From: Guadua angustifolia
Lineage: Eukaryota; Streptophyta; Magnoliopsida; Poales; Poaceae
Direction: 5' to 3'
NCBI GenBank assembly: GCA_036346375.1
Contig: CM070502.1
Span: 22,668,924 to 22,732,923, forward strand
Length of the DNA stretch: 64,000 bases
Within the stretch, counting starts at the first letter, position 1; the number at the start of each line of letters is the position of its first letter. Of this stretch, positions 47,201 through 58,225 are shown one piece after another. The notes under the pieces are model-generated. The model made no database searches and was not told the DNA's origin. It worked only from the letters and a program-made list of their open reading frames with translations. The translations under genes and the position numbers were made by a program.

Positions 47201-48144
47201 TACATGTGTGCCCATCTACTCGTGATGCAATTCAAAATGTCTCGCACTTCGGTTTGTATGCATGTACTGAATTCACATCCTTCGGTTCTCGTGACTTCAC
47301 TATGTATCTATCTCGATCGACAAAACAACTCGAACTCTCTCTGTGATAGTGCCCACAATTTCACCGCCAATTTCAACTCGAATTGTTTGCGAAAATTTGA
47401 TTCAATTTGAACGACTGCTACTATACTCCCAACGCGACTCATGCCCCCACAAAACTTCCATAGCAGCTTTGTTTTTCCTGCTCCACTCTGGCTCGATGGG
47501 TACATCCGCTGTCCCAAAGATTATCATGCATTTCATCATCATCGCCTTCTCCCTCCTCATCTTCGCCGATGTCATCATCACACTCCAACATTTCAGCTTC
47601 ATCTTGCATCGCCATACGGTCCACCAACTCCAATTGATCAACAAGTTGCTCGATGTCCTCCCCTTCATCTGCCCGACCTTCCGCATTTGCTGCATCCCTG
47701 TTATCATTCTCCGCTGCTATCATTCTCCGCTGCTACCTCAACCGGCACCACTTCCTGAAGTTGTTCAGCTGTAGCCGACGTGCTGCTTTCGCCCACACCG
47801 CTAATATTCACTTCTTCTCTAGGGCACGCCTGCACCAGCATTACACATTCAAGGCTAGATCCCTTGCACTACCTTAACCATTTCTGCCACAAGTACGTCC
47901 GATCTACTTTCTTCAACTCCCACAGAGCCGGGTCACCCTTACTACGCGTGAATAAGATTTGAATGGTAACAGAATAAACACTTGGATCCAGGGAAAAATA
48001 TTGGGTCAACCAAAACTTTATATCACGGATGCTAACTCTATCGGGGAATAAGTGTTCCACCATGGTGACCGCAAAACTGCTCAAATCAACACCATTCTGC
48101 CCAGTTTTTATTTCACCATCGCCTTAATATACCCTAAATTTCAT
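44219..48144 (-). pseudogene. mudrA-like: MuDR-type (MULE) transposase
   Basis: Minus strand. ATG at 48144 (MKFRVY), immediately followed by an in-frame TAA (48124-48126), then DGEIKTGQNGVDLSSF. An acidic region (about 47720-47440, DDDIGEDEEGEGDDDE) precedes the MuDR domain (FRKQFELKLAVKLWALSQ at 47400-47340). The MULE catalytic domain follows: RYYRPLLCVDGTF (46820-46800, first Asp), NNHILPLAFAFVE, NVCIIHDCHKGI (second Asp), FFERFKNKPMNLFKAL, SHWIETEPLEKWALL. After an intron (44921-46217; donor GTTAGT, acceptor ACAG) come VYNGVIRGLRPLPLVAI, the SWIM finger (CNCTC-like, IPYSH where IPCSH is usual) and a CCHC knuckle CSQCGEYGHKTTQC just before the TAG at 44219-44221. At least three frameshifts plus the early stop make it defective as written. 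Confidence 0.85.
44957..46170. mobile_element. hAT element in the transposase intron, with GC-rich cargo
   Basis: 1214 bp with inverted ends TAGGGCTGGGC...GCCCAGCCCTA and a perfect 8-bp duplication ACTCTAAT (44949-44956 and 46171-46178). Sub-terminal parts are built of CGGTTTCGGTT words. Without it the host intron would be about 75 bp. The centre (about 45440-45950) is strongly GC-rich (GGAGGG, GCCGAG words) and has an open frame on the plus strand (45296-45871) and frames on the other strand; none resembles a transposase. It may be a captured gene fragment. Confidence 0.9.
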
Positions 48145-48524
48145 CGATCCCACATTATCATGATTTACATAAACAAAATTGATTTTAGATCACCACTAAC
48201 GCTAATATCACTAACTAAACAAAATTAATTTTTATATAAATTGAGTTTACAAATCTTGAAAACAAAAGTGTTAATATAACAACGATTCCTCCTAAATGAG
48301 AAAATTATCATGCCGTATTTCCTATGAACAATCGGTATGAATATATTCTTCTCGGTTGAGTTTAGACCATACAGCTTCTTTTTAGCATTAATACAAGAAC
48401 AATATCATAATATTTCACAACATGTCAAAATATTTAATAATACAAGATTTATACCAAGGACTACAAATTGCACAAATAAAATATCGCTAACTATATCACT
48501 AAGTATAGTATATATCTAATATGG

Positions 48525-48735
48525 CTAATATTACATCAATATCTAGTATCGCCAATATTGCCTCAATATCTAGTATCGCCAATTGCATCAATATCTAAAA
48601 TTGCTATATTGCATCAATATCTAAAATCTCTAATATTGCATCAATATCTAAAATCTCTAATATTGCATAAACATCGATATTGCATCAATATCTAAAATCT
48701 CTAATATTGCATCAATATGACAAAATCTCTAAATT
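48525..48735. repeat. Short tandem repeat (about 26 bp unit)
   Basis: About seven units of the type ATATTGCATCAATATCTAAA with variants TAGTATCGCC. It sits upstream of the transposase start, inside the MULE right arm. Confidence 0.75.
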
Positions 48736-48776
48736 ATTTTTCACTATAAAAATTTAATAACAAAATTTAAACAAAA

Positions 48777-48960
48777 TTACTTTTTTTCTTTTTTTTCCTC
48801 CTTCCTTCTTCCTCCTCCTCTCTCTCTCTTTCTCTCTCTCCTCCTCTCCGAGCACTCTCCTCTCTCTCCCGCTCTTCTCTTCCTCTCCTCTCCCTCTCTC
48901 TTCCTCTCCTTTTTCTCTCGTCGCGATCGAGCGCTGTTTCTTTTTCCTTTTTTTTCCTTC
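48777..48960. promoter_or_regulatory. Pyrimidine tract upstream of the MULE transposase
   Basis: An almost uninterrupted run of C and T (CTCTCTCT, CCTCCTTCC words), i.e. GA-rich on the transposase strand. It lies between the right inverted repeat and the transposase ATG, the place of promoter or 5' UTR. No TATA box was pinned down. Confidence 0.4.
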
Positions 48961-49009
48961 GCAGCTTTCGCTGCTATTGCCTGTTCGGCCGATAACTATT
49001 CGCCTATTT

Positions 49010-49304
49010 TCGCCAAACGGTTTGGCGACAATAGGTGTAGTCGCCAAACGGTTTGGAGACAATATGTGGTCGCCGAACGGTGTGGCGACAATGTAATGGT
49101 CGCCAAACGGAGTGGCGACAATAGCCTTATCTCGGTGTTAACGGTTCAAAACGAGTATTAACGCGGGATTAGGCTATTGTCGCCAAACGGTTTGGCGATT
49201 ACCCTATTTGCACCGAATGGTTTAGTGACCACCCTATTTTAGCCAAACGGTTTGGCGATGGTATATTATTTCTGCAATTTTTTTAATCCAAGTATTAATG
49301 TCGC
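49010..49304 (-). repeat. Right terminal inverted repeat of the MULE
   Basis: Reverse complement of 8249-8542. Seven near-palindromic units (for example CGCCAAACGGTTTGGCG at 49011 and 49172) flank the core AACGAGTATTAACGCGGGAT. The outermost conserved bases are TTAATGTCGC. Confidence 0.8.
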
Positions 49305-49600
49305 GATTTGTTTAAAAAAAATTCGCCTGCAGTCGGCGAGGCAAGCCAAAGGTTCTGGGGTAGACACATGGGCCATGGCAATTCCCAGGGAGGCCTTAGA
49401 GATCGAGAGAGGTCAATGGTCAAGAAGAGCTGCAAACCTTATGCCGACTTGGAAAGTTTCTAAATTTGAATCCAGGTCACAACAATTTGAAATTTGGATT
49501 AGGTTCTTCGGATTCGCAAGTAGAGATGAACAAAATCGGATTTAGTTGCAGCTTCAAAATAAGTGCTGGCTAATTCAACCGGCATGACATGAGCTAAAGG
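49305..49600. other. Sequence right of the MULE, nothing recognised
   Basis: Contains GCCTGCAGTCGGCGAGG just outside the inverted repeat. No 9-bp duplication with the left flank. No credible gene. Confidence 0.4.
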
Positions 49601-49604
49601 TATG

Positions 49605-49832
49605 TTAAAACCTATTTGTTTTAGCTTTTGATTCTGGATTCTAGCTCCCAGAATAAAAAACAAACATGCTAATTTTAGAATCCGATTCTCATAATTTAGC
49701 TCACCTATATACACTAAAATCCACAATCCACTTCATATGTATTTTTGGATTCCAGCTTTTGGAGAATCAACTTCTCTACAATCGTAATCCAGAATCAGCT
49801 TTTCGAAAATCCAAAGCTGAAACAAACAGACC
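49605..49832. mobile_element. MITE with AGCTTTTGATTCTGGATTC arms
   Basis: The left arm CCTATTTGTTTTAGCTTTTG mirrors the right arm (complement of GGGTCTGTTTGTTTCAGC). Interior repeats of TTCTGGATTC and GATTCTC in both orientations are typical of grass PIF/Harbinger or hAT MITEs. Exact ends uncertain by a few bases. Confidence 0.6.
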
Positions 49833-50029
49833 CTTAGTCTAGTCGCCAGCTACGTGGGATAATAAAAAAATGGAGTGTTTCGAAAGGATGATTTGATCCC
49901 AGAAATTCCCAGATATTTTACTCCTTAATTTAAATTCTTTTAACCAACTGGCTTCCATAGAAATTGAAGTAAAAAAGAAGGAAAAAACACTATAAATAGT
50001 GTCTGTTACATTCGGCCGCAACCAGGAGT

Positions 50030-51515
50030 TGAAATCTCGTTTTCGGTTGACATATCGAGGATGAGCGAAATCCGAAATTTCACTGTGATCTTGGAATTTT
50101 GAACAAATCCTAAATGAAATACAAAAACCAAAATTCAAATGAGGTTCCTTTTCAATCGAGATTTTGCTAGGGAAATACCAAAATCTGTCCAAGTTAACCG
50201 AGATTTCGGTAAAATTTAACCAAGCGAAAAATAGTGCAAAACATGTTGAAAATTTTTAAAATTTTTTATGGATGGTCATAAAATATCACTAATATTCTCA
50301 TAAAAATCTTATATGATGATCAAATCTGAAGAATTTTAAATATTCTAAAAGTGGTACTATCCTCGATAAAAGGCTAACCGATAAATTTAAACCAAATGAA
50401 AAATAGAACAAACCATGTTATAAAAATTTAATTTTTTTGGATGGTTATAATGCATCAATAATATAGCAATAAAATTTTTAGATGATAATCAAGCTTTAGG
50501 AATTTTAAAATTTTTGATAGTGCTACTATCTTGATAAAATCTTACCGTAAAAATTTAACCAAATGAAAAATAGTTCAAACCTTATTATAATTTTTTTTGA
50601 AATTTTGATGGATGGCCCTGATGTATCATTAATGTTTCAAAAAAAATTTCAGATTATTATCAAGGTTCAAGAATTTTCAAAAATTCTAACAGTGCTACGT
50701 GTTGATAAAAGCCTAATAATCAATACATAGATTTGTTTAAGCAACAAAAAAGGCTTAAAATTTTTAAAACCTTTACAGAAGGGTGCTAAGGCAATGATTA
50801 ATCTCTCATAAATATTTTGGATCTTGATCACACGCCAGTAAATTTATAAAATTATTACAAGGGTACTATACCATTTATGTTCTTTCTGTTTTTGATTTTT
50901 GAAATATAACAAATGAAGTTCAATGCTTCCATAGATTTGATTGAGCAAAGAAAAGTTTAAAATTTTTTAAAATTTTATATAATGGTTATGAGTCAATTAT
51001 TAAGATCTCATAAAAATTTTAGATCATGATCACACTCGAGAAAAGTTATAAAATTCTGATAAGGTTAGTGTCTCGGTTATGTTAATTCTGTTTTTGATTT
51101 TTTGAGATAACAAATGAAGTTTAATTGTTTTGAAATTTTTTTGTATGATCTTAGAATACTAAATATGATACCATAAATTATTCAGAGAGTGATCAAATAT
51201 GTACAAATTTAAAAATCTCATAGTTTTTCTTCCAAAATTATAAAAAACCTAAAAAAAAAATCAAATTTTCAGGGAAGATGACATTATTAAGGGTTATGGG
51301 CCAAATCTGGTTAAAAAAGGTCAAATTTTGGTAAAAAATATGAGATTTTAGTGAGATTTGGCAAAACCTCGCTGAAATTTCTAAAAATGCTATAGCAATT
51401 TGATTTTTTTAAAAAATATTTGGCCAGGATTTTGAATCCCGTCCTCAACCGAAATTTGAGTTCTCATTGAGATTTCACAAAATTTTGCGAGGATTTTTAA
51501 CCTTGGTCGTAACTA
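50030..51515. repeat. AT-rich block with diverged ~165-205-bp tandem units
   Basis: From about 50195 to 51240 there are roughly six units: each has AAATGAAAAATAG-like, then AAATTTTTAAAATTTTT, then ATGGATGG(T/C), ATCA(C/T)TAAT, CTCATAAAAATTTTAGAT, GATCA, and ATAGTGCTACTATC. Lengths are about 166-205 bp and similarity is low. The outer parts (50030-50110 and 51430-51515) are inverted: GAAATCTCGTTTTCGGTTGA against the complement of TCAACCGAAATTTGAGTTCT. This suggests one non-autonomous DNA element. No ORF. Confidence 0.55.
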
Positions 51516-51780
51516 GGCCTGTTGGATCCAAGCCCATTATCACGCATCAAGAGAGAAAAAAGAGCCCGACTTTTACAACATCTCATTACTTTCAAAAATG
51601 CTTAAAAGACAAAAAAAATCAAAACCTAAATAAATAGGTGACTTTTATCTAATTTTTTTAGCCATAAATCTCCATATAACTAAAGACAAAAGCAACCAAA
51701 GAGATGCTTTTTTAGCTTATTGAGAATTAGTTTTAGACTAATGCCACTGTAGTTAAATTAAAATTACCCACTTCTGAAAG
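51516..51780. other. No feature recognised
   Basis: AT-rich sequence between the repeat block and the copia-type LTR; no gene or element end seen. Confidence 0.4.
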
Positions 51781-53106
51781 TTCAAGCTCTATTAATTTAA
51801 TTTTGGTGTTAATGACAAATCTAATATTGAGAATAACTATTTTGATAATCATAATTTTGATTAGTCTCAATTGTTAATTAATGACAATCCTTATATGTGA
51901 CTATCTCTTTTATTGATTATATCTTTGATTAGTCTCATCTCATTAAAAATAGAAAACCGAAGGTATACACTCGTATTCATTTTATAATATCTTATTGCAT
52001 ACTTAGGACTTAAGTTAAAGGATGAACTCTTCCATTGCTTATACATTAAAAGATGTGTATTATGTTTCCAATTTCATTCATATTATGAATGCACATATCT
52101 AGAGCGAGTTCACAATTTAATTTGATGTTTCAGTAATATTGATCTATGTCCTCTTGCCAAACAACATATAGGATCAAAACTTTGAAACAATTCTTTAAGT
52201 ATATGTAACTTGTGCAGTTGTAGTATACTCATGTTAATATAGGATAAACTCAAATGCTATCTAAGATTGATTGTGTGCATATTGATTTCAAATTCAATTA
52301 TTTATATGCACATATTTAATGGAGTTTATTTTATTATTGCTGGTATTAAAAGAATTGATCCCTTTCCACCATTCCAATATAATTTGGATCATTACTTAGT
52401 AACTATCAAAATGAGTATATGAAACTTGTATAGTTAATATATACTCATATCAATTTAAATGAAATTTAAATTGAGTTCGATTGTCTTTCAATCAATCAAA
52501 GAACGATTTATTATGTGTTGATGGTGTTTCTTCATTGATTAAGGATAAGTAGAAAGTCCTTGAGTATAATAAAGTATTAGTTGCATTAAAGTATTCAAGA
52601 CATCTTTAAATCATTCAAATTGATTAGGGTTGTGCTCAATCGATTATGGAGGCATCCATTATGTGTTAATGGAGTGCAATTAATAATTGAGGCAACCGTA
52701 TTTGTTGAACTAACAATTTTCCATGAGTTGTGAAGTAGGTTGAATCCAAGAAAATGAAGAATCAGGAAGAAAAAGTCATCATGTGTTGATAAGCTTCAAG
52801 AATGAATTCCGAAGTGAAGCTAAAGAAGGTTCATCATATATTGATCAACAAGAAGAAAGAACCCAACTTGGAAAGGAGAAGATAGAAATCATAAAAGCTC
52901 CAAGTGAATGTGCTAGAGATAAAGGTGTAACTAGCTAAGGATAAGGATATATTCCTAGTCTTTTACCGGTCTCGGTGTTTGGATGGGAGACCGGGTTGTT
53001 AGTTAGGTACCGTACTATTAAAAGGGATTGAGTCATTTAGTTTGAGCTTTATCATGTATTGATGAACTCAATTCGGTTCACTCTAACTCACTCTCTTATT
53101 TGATTT

Positions 53107-53310
53107 TTGCATGAGCTAAGTATTTACATATGTTGCAAATAAGAAAGCTCATGCTTTTTTCTTATTGAATTTTAATCAATTTAGTTTTTGCATGGAGCTA
53201 TGGATTGCATGTGCTGCAAAAGGGTGATAGCTCATGTACTTTGGTTTATGTGGTGTTTGCATGGAGCTAAGTTTTTCATATGTTGCAAAAGGTGAGAGCT
53301 CATGCTTTAG
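53107..53310 (+). repeat. Three tandem units in the copia LTR
   Basis: Three units of about 70-80 bp, each with TTTGCATG(G)AGCTA, CATATGTTGCAAA and GCTCATG (at about 53107, 53188 and 53259). Confidence 0.7.
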
Positions 53311-53993
53311 TGTTTTAGCTTATGATTTGATCATGTATTGATCATCAAAAGACTAAGTAAAGTTTATTCTTTGTATTTGTAAAATGTGTTTTTGTAAAAT
53401 AATGATTTATTATTTGTAAATATGTTTTGCAAATAAGCTAGAGGTTATGGATTTCAATTCTAGAGCATGTGTTGGTATTTGCAAATGTATTTTGCAAAAG
53501 TGTCGGGATCATGTGTTGATCCTTACATGGCTAGAGGATTGATCTCATAAGTTCTCAGTTTATTTGCAAATGTGTTTTGCAAAATTATTTTGATCATGAG
53601 TTGATCATCACATAGCTTAAGATTTGATCTTATTGACTCTTGCTAGCTTGTAGTCACGCTTTTGGTCAAGTTTTTGTGAAGAATTTTGAGAAAATCATAT
53701 TTTAAGCTTGAGTGACTACATTGAACTTTTTATTTTTGTGATAAGCTTCACATAGAGCCTAAGATTATCTAAATTGGGATTCGGAGTAAAAAGCTATGAT
53801 GATTTTAGTGGTTGTTGCAGTGGTATGACCGACCCTAGTCCGGTATGATCATCTCCCAAGTCCATTATGACCGGGGTAACTTTGGCTTATTTTTTCCAGG
53901 GAAGGGGTATTTTGATCGAAGGGCAATTTTTGGAGCTCAGTATGACCGAACCCACTTCGGTGTGACCGAATTTAGCGTTAAGATAGCATCCAC

Positions 53994-54000
53994 TATATAA
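53994..54000 (+). promoter_or_regulatory. TATA box of the copia LTR
   Basis: TATATAA in the context CCACTATATAAGGAGATG, following the TATGACCGA-rich segment that in SIRE-type LTRs precedes the promoter. Confidence 0.6.
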
Positions 54001-54900
54001 GGAGATGTAATGGAAGGTAAGTTCTCAAGCACTTTGAGGAAAACTTGAGAATAGATTAAGATTTCCACAGTATTTTGATTTTCTTGTGTGTGTGAGTGCT
54101 CCTTGGGAGTTTTGCCCTCAGGAGGAGAGGCTTTCTAATCCATCCTCATGATCTGAAATAAAGATCAATCTCGTGCTCAATATTTGGCTTTTGTTCTTGT
54201 CCTTCCTCCTTAATTCTTATCTTTCTTGATTAGTTTCCTTTTCTCTTGATCTTATGTTGCCATAGATGAATGATTGATGGATGTACCCTCTGGAGATTAT
54301 CACTCAGTCATCTAGGCAAGCTCTCTCATGATTATCAAGATATTTTTCAAGAAACCGGGTTTTGGCTTGTGAAGGAAGGATTCGAGGTAGATTTTGATCT
54401 TACTCATTTCAAGGCAATCTCTTTGGAGTTCTTACTTACTATGACATGTGAGAGACAATCTAGGTCCATCTTGATCATCGTATCCCCACAAGCAAGCCCA
54501 AGGCAAAGTTTTTTTTTTGTTTTTTGACTTAGTTTTGGTACAACCTTTAGTAAATTCAAAAAGGTTGGAACTTTAATATCACTCGTCGCGATTGAATGTT
54601 GGAATAGGTTCTTGACACCCACAAAAAGGCGCATACAAAGTTTCGCGGGTTTTGATCTGCCGATTAAAAGATACATAGATTTCCGTTTTTATGTCATACT
54701 GATTTACTGTTCATTTGCTTGTGTTTTACTGTTCACGACGATACTGCTACAGTACCCAATAGTATCGGGGTTACTATTCATTCTGGCACTACCAGCCTCT
54801 GTATCGTAGTAGTGCCGCTCCAGAACTAATTTTTGGAAGATTTTCTTCTTTCGCTCTTAGGTTTTGGGAGGTTTTGATTGGATTCTTTGAAAAAAAAATT

Positions 54901-56017
54901 ATTATATGATCACTCACTCCCTCTGATCACCATTTCTGGTTCCTCACACATAAAGTATTCGTTATCTTATCTTCCCAAGACAATTTTGAACGATACCGTA
55001 AGTCATTTTCTCACATATCTTTCTCAATTTCATCATATCATTAATTCTTATGTAAAGTCAAAATATATAGTATATTTCTCTGCTAAGTGAGTACGGTGTA
55101 CCCATCACTTCATCGCCGTATCACTCTTGCCGATTGAGAAGGGTTGGTGCTCTAAGCATCAATTTAACTCATGTCTTGATTTTATGTGTAACTGTGTGAT
55201 AACGAAACTGTATTTCTGAGACAGCTCACGGATGGATATGCAGCAAGTCTAGTGCGTTCTTACTTATGAAGCCAAATAGCCTTTCTATTTTGTGTCTGAT
55301 TGATGCTGACAATTCAACCATAAAAAGAGATAAGTGCAAAGCATATCCCCATGCAGGTGATGCTTGCTGCTGTCTGTAAATGGGGAACAGATCATTGGCC
55401 AATTTGTACTGCTGGTTGCATTTCAATCTGAAATCTTTTGAGCACCAACCACCTTATTAGCACGTCGTATCAATGGCACAACATCAAAAGAACGGACCGT
55501 ATTTTCCACCTTAGATCTTCCACATGTTAGGTTCCTTTTCTTCAATCTGAAGCGTCGTCATGATTCTTTCCACATGCAGACGTCATAGTCATATCCTCAA
55601 AGATTAACAGGAGTCAAGTTTCTCTTCATGGAAAGTAACACACATCTAGTTTCATTCATTCATGACAACACAAGATACATGCATATCTTAGTCCCATTCC
55701 TATCCATAACCCATGTAGGAATGAGAAAAGACCACAGTACTAGGGACCATATGAGCCCAAGACCAGGCTTAACATCACATCACAACCACCATGGCTGACA
55801 CTTGCAACTACCACATGATTAACAAGCTCTCATTCTCACTCTCATATGGAGGGACCCTTTGCCCTTCCATGGAGTGGCATTAAAAGTAAACTAAAACGAG
55901 GAGTGAAGAACACCCCCTCACATTCCGGACTTAAAACCTTCCAGAAATTGAAGTTTCGCAACTAAACAGTAGTACGGTTATATTCTAGTAATTAGCATGG
56001 TAACAGTGCGGACAGGC
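54901..56017. other. Intergenic; 3' flank of the ubiquitin-like gene
   Basis: 55640-56017 is probably 3' UTR or near-gene sequence of the minus-strand gene at 56018. A short minus frame at 55426-55226 ends RLFGFISKNALDLLHIHP but I do not recognise it. Nothing else supported. Confidence 0.35.
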
Positions 56018-57567
56018 CTACACTTGGATAAAAGATTGGCATGAGCTCATGACTCGGGCCGACGCGAGGGCGGCCCGGAGCTTCATGTCCTTAAGGGCAG
56101 GGTCCTCAAGGAGCAGGACCTTGTCCTTGTCCCTCACCCCAACCATGTGGAGGTGGTCAGTATCCTCCCTCTCCTTGCCCCTGAACAACAGCCTCTGCTC
56201 CCTGGGCTCCAGCCCTGTCACCATGGACAGCATAACCTTCAGTTTCCCTGCAATTTGAGAAGCAAACTGGAGTTACACACACACACAAACACATCGTCTG
56301 CTTGCTAGGAAACAAAAAGGAAGTCTAGTAGGAAGTTTCCAACATGTGTGCAATTTTGTCTGCCTAACAGGCATGTTGTCAGCCACCGGCAGATGCATAC
56401 AGTATACATGCATGAGCATGTGATGGCAGCGCCGGTGGCAGCCATAAATTATTTGCGTACGTCCTTGTTAGCATGTATGACTTTCGTTAGTCTCCTCTAC
56501 ATCACCATTGTATAGTTCTGGAGTAGGAACAGTTCTGACGGAGATGGCAGTACTTCTGTTCTTTTATTATTGAAGCAGAGTAGGCAACCTTCCTAGTTGT
56601 CAAGTAGGAGTACAAAAAAAATATTGGCATTTACTCTAAATTGCGGTAGGATTCAGAAGCACGCAAAGGTTACATTTGGATTTTGGAGGGTAAGTAGGTA
56701 AACTGAAGGGCTGCATCTGGATGTGGAATCAAGACTTAATCTCACTATTCATGAGCACCTTGAGGAGCAAAGCTGGGAGTAGAACGATCTAGAGAAGCAT
56801 TTTGCAAGGGAAAATGTGAAGTAAATAAGTGCTACTATACTGACGTCTACTTCACACCAAACTGCCAAAGTGTGCGTGGGCGATGGGTTGTTAACTGCAT
56901 CCAACATCTACCAAACAGATACACTCACTAATGCGAATGAAAAAGGCAGTGATGTTTTCTTGTTCTCTTTCTTTCCTTTCCTTTCTATTATGTCAGGTTT
57001 TAGCCTTTAGGGTAAACTAAGCCTCACTTAAGCTTACTCTGTAGAAGTAAAATACATATAGTGCAAAGCAGTTGATGAAAAGGAGTGCAATCTTAGTCCT
57101 GAACTTTATCGATCCTACAAAAAGAGCGTGGATACGTGATGGAATTCCCAGAAGGAAAAGCATGACCAAATCAAGTACCAAGAACATAGTCTAAACATCG
57201 TGAAAAGAACTCAAACATGAAAAACTACTCACATCAGCTTTAATAAAAACCAAAAAAAAAAACAAAGAAAAGAGTTCCTCTCAAGAAAACGGATTAGAAG
57301 AACATTGTGCTCACCAAAAGTGGAAGTAGCCCCAAGGGACACATCATGCCAAGAGAAGCCAGTGGACACCCGCACCGTGATCACCTCCTCGGCCCCTCTC
57401 CCCTCCCTCTTCTGCACCAGCATCCCTCCTGGCCTCACCTCCCACTCTATCTCCCCGGCGCCGCCGCCGTCGCCCACATTGTTGCCATGGCCAACACCAC
57501 CACAGGCATTTGCCTTTGATGAGGAGCTCCTCTTGAACAGCCTCTTGGAGTACCTCAGCTTGATCAT
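56018..57567 (-). CDS. BAG-like ubiquitin-domain protein without BAG domain
   Basis: Two exons on the minus strand, 57567-57315 and 56247-56018, joined by GTGAGC and TTGCAG splice sites; total 483 bp, 160 residues, phase preserved. The N-terminus is MIKLRYSKRLFKRSSSSKA, then a Gly-rich linker (residues 23-38) and EIEWEVRPGGMLVQKRE (39-55), as in plant BAG1-4 proteins. The ubiquitin-like fold covers about residues 62-135 (VITVRVSTGFSWHDVSLGAT, KLKVMLSMVTGLEPREQRL, LLFRGKERED, HLHMVGVRDKDKVLLLED). It ends after a short tail CQSFIQV; the Hsp70-binding BAG helices that normally follow are absent and no such exon is seen downstream to 55 kb. Similar short proteins (for example At5g14360-type) are known in plants. 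It is the only gene in the window with an undamaged reading frame. Role unknown; an ATTTATA motif lies about 120 bp upstream. Confidence 0.88.
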
Positions 57568-58225
57568 TGCTGCAAAGTGTAGTTGCTAGGTGCCCCAATG
57601 GTCTTATTTACTTCTATACAATGTAGCAGTCAGTCAAGGCTGGGCTGGCTGGCTAGTAGTCATAGTGTTAAGGCCTGTGTGTGTATAAATCGAGGGACGA
57701 GGAGCCAGCCAGGCTTTAGAAGCGTGCTTCTGTTTAAAGAGGCCAACTAGGAGGCATGCGATCTTTGCAAAGTCCAAAGTGGGACCCAAGGGAAGCAAAA
57801 GAGAGGTCCATGTTATAATACTGCTACAATGCCAATCTTGAGATGTTTTTAGGAGTCGCATGGAAAGACCAGTTGGGGATTGCACATGGGGGTTGGCGCC
57901 AAAATGATGAGCTTTTTGATGATATGATTGGGACAAGAACATGATAATTGCGGTGGTCGGTTAGCTAGGCCATGAGCCTCTCGATTAAGATTAATGCCAT
58001 GATGCATGACTGGCCACCACAGGTATTAGTTTAGGGCCTCTGGTTGCTTGCCGTTGTTTTGAACAGAAGGAAAGATAGGTTGATGATGATGGTGGTGATG
58101 GTGAGACTTGTACGTGCACAGTTTGCATGTTTTGAGTACAACTAAAGGTATGTGTGATTCCAATTTTAGAGACCTATCTGGTGGTTAAGGTGGCTGATGT
58201 GGGGCTCAAGGTCTTTCCATTGTTA
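57568..58225. other. Upstream region of the ubiquitin-like gene
   Basis: 5' flank of the gene starting at 57567. Weak TATA-like ATTTATA on the minus strand at 57684-57690. No other gene seen. Confidence 0.4.

Larger units (their letters stand above)
8249..49304. mobile_element. Giant nested MULE complex (core about 9.4 kb plus about 30 kb of insertions)
   Basis: The two ends are long inverted repeats (8249-8542 and 49010-49304). The original element is preserved as 8249-8783, 13740-14886 (copy at 24825-25958) and 39720-49304. It carries a MuDR-type transposase, a plant-mobile-domain gene and a GRF-like zinc-finger gene, all on the minus strand. Everything else is later insertion or duplication: a three-LTR element, a Tat retroelement, a solo LTR and two hATs. 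I could not find a 9-bp target duplication outside the inverted repeats; the left outer edge has an AT-rich stretch absent on the right, so the exact termini are uncertain by about 40 bp. The interval 8543-8778 between the left repeat and the first insertion is AT-rich with no recognised gene. Confidence 0.7.
51790..54900 (+). mobile_element. SIRE/Maximus-like copia LTR (solo or partial)
   Basis: Begins near TTTTGGTGTTAATGACAAA, a start seen in SIRE/Maximus LTRs. It contains CCGGTCTCGGTGTTTGGATG and GGTACCGTACTATTAAAAGG (52970-53025), repeated TATGACCG(A/G) words (53824-53970), a TATA box CACTATATAAGG (53991) and poly-purine-free 3' part. No second copy, primer site or pol frames are visible, so it is probably solo or cut. 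The 3' end is not defined; the sequence from about 54550 to 54900 may be outside. Confidence 0.5.

Noticed and set aside
54270..54527. 85-codon frame in the copia LTR region
   Set aside because: No similarity to copia gag or pol; probably chance.
55226..55426. Minus frame ending RLFGFISKNALDLLHIHP
   Set aside because: Looks protein-like but I cannot place it in a family, and no splice partners were found.
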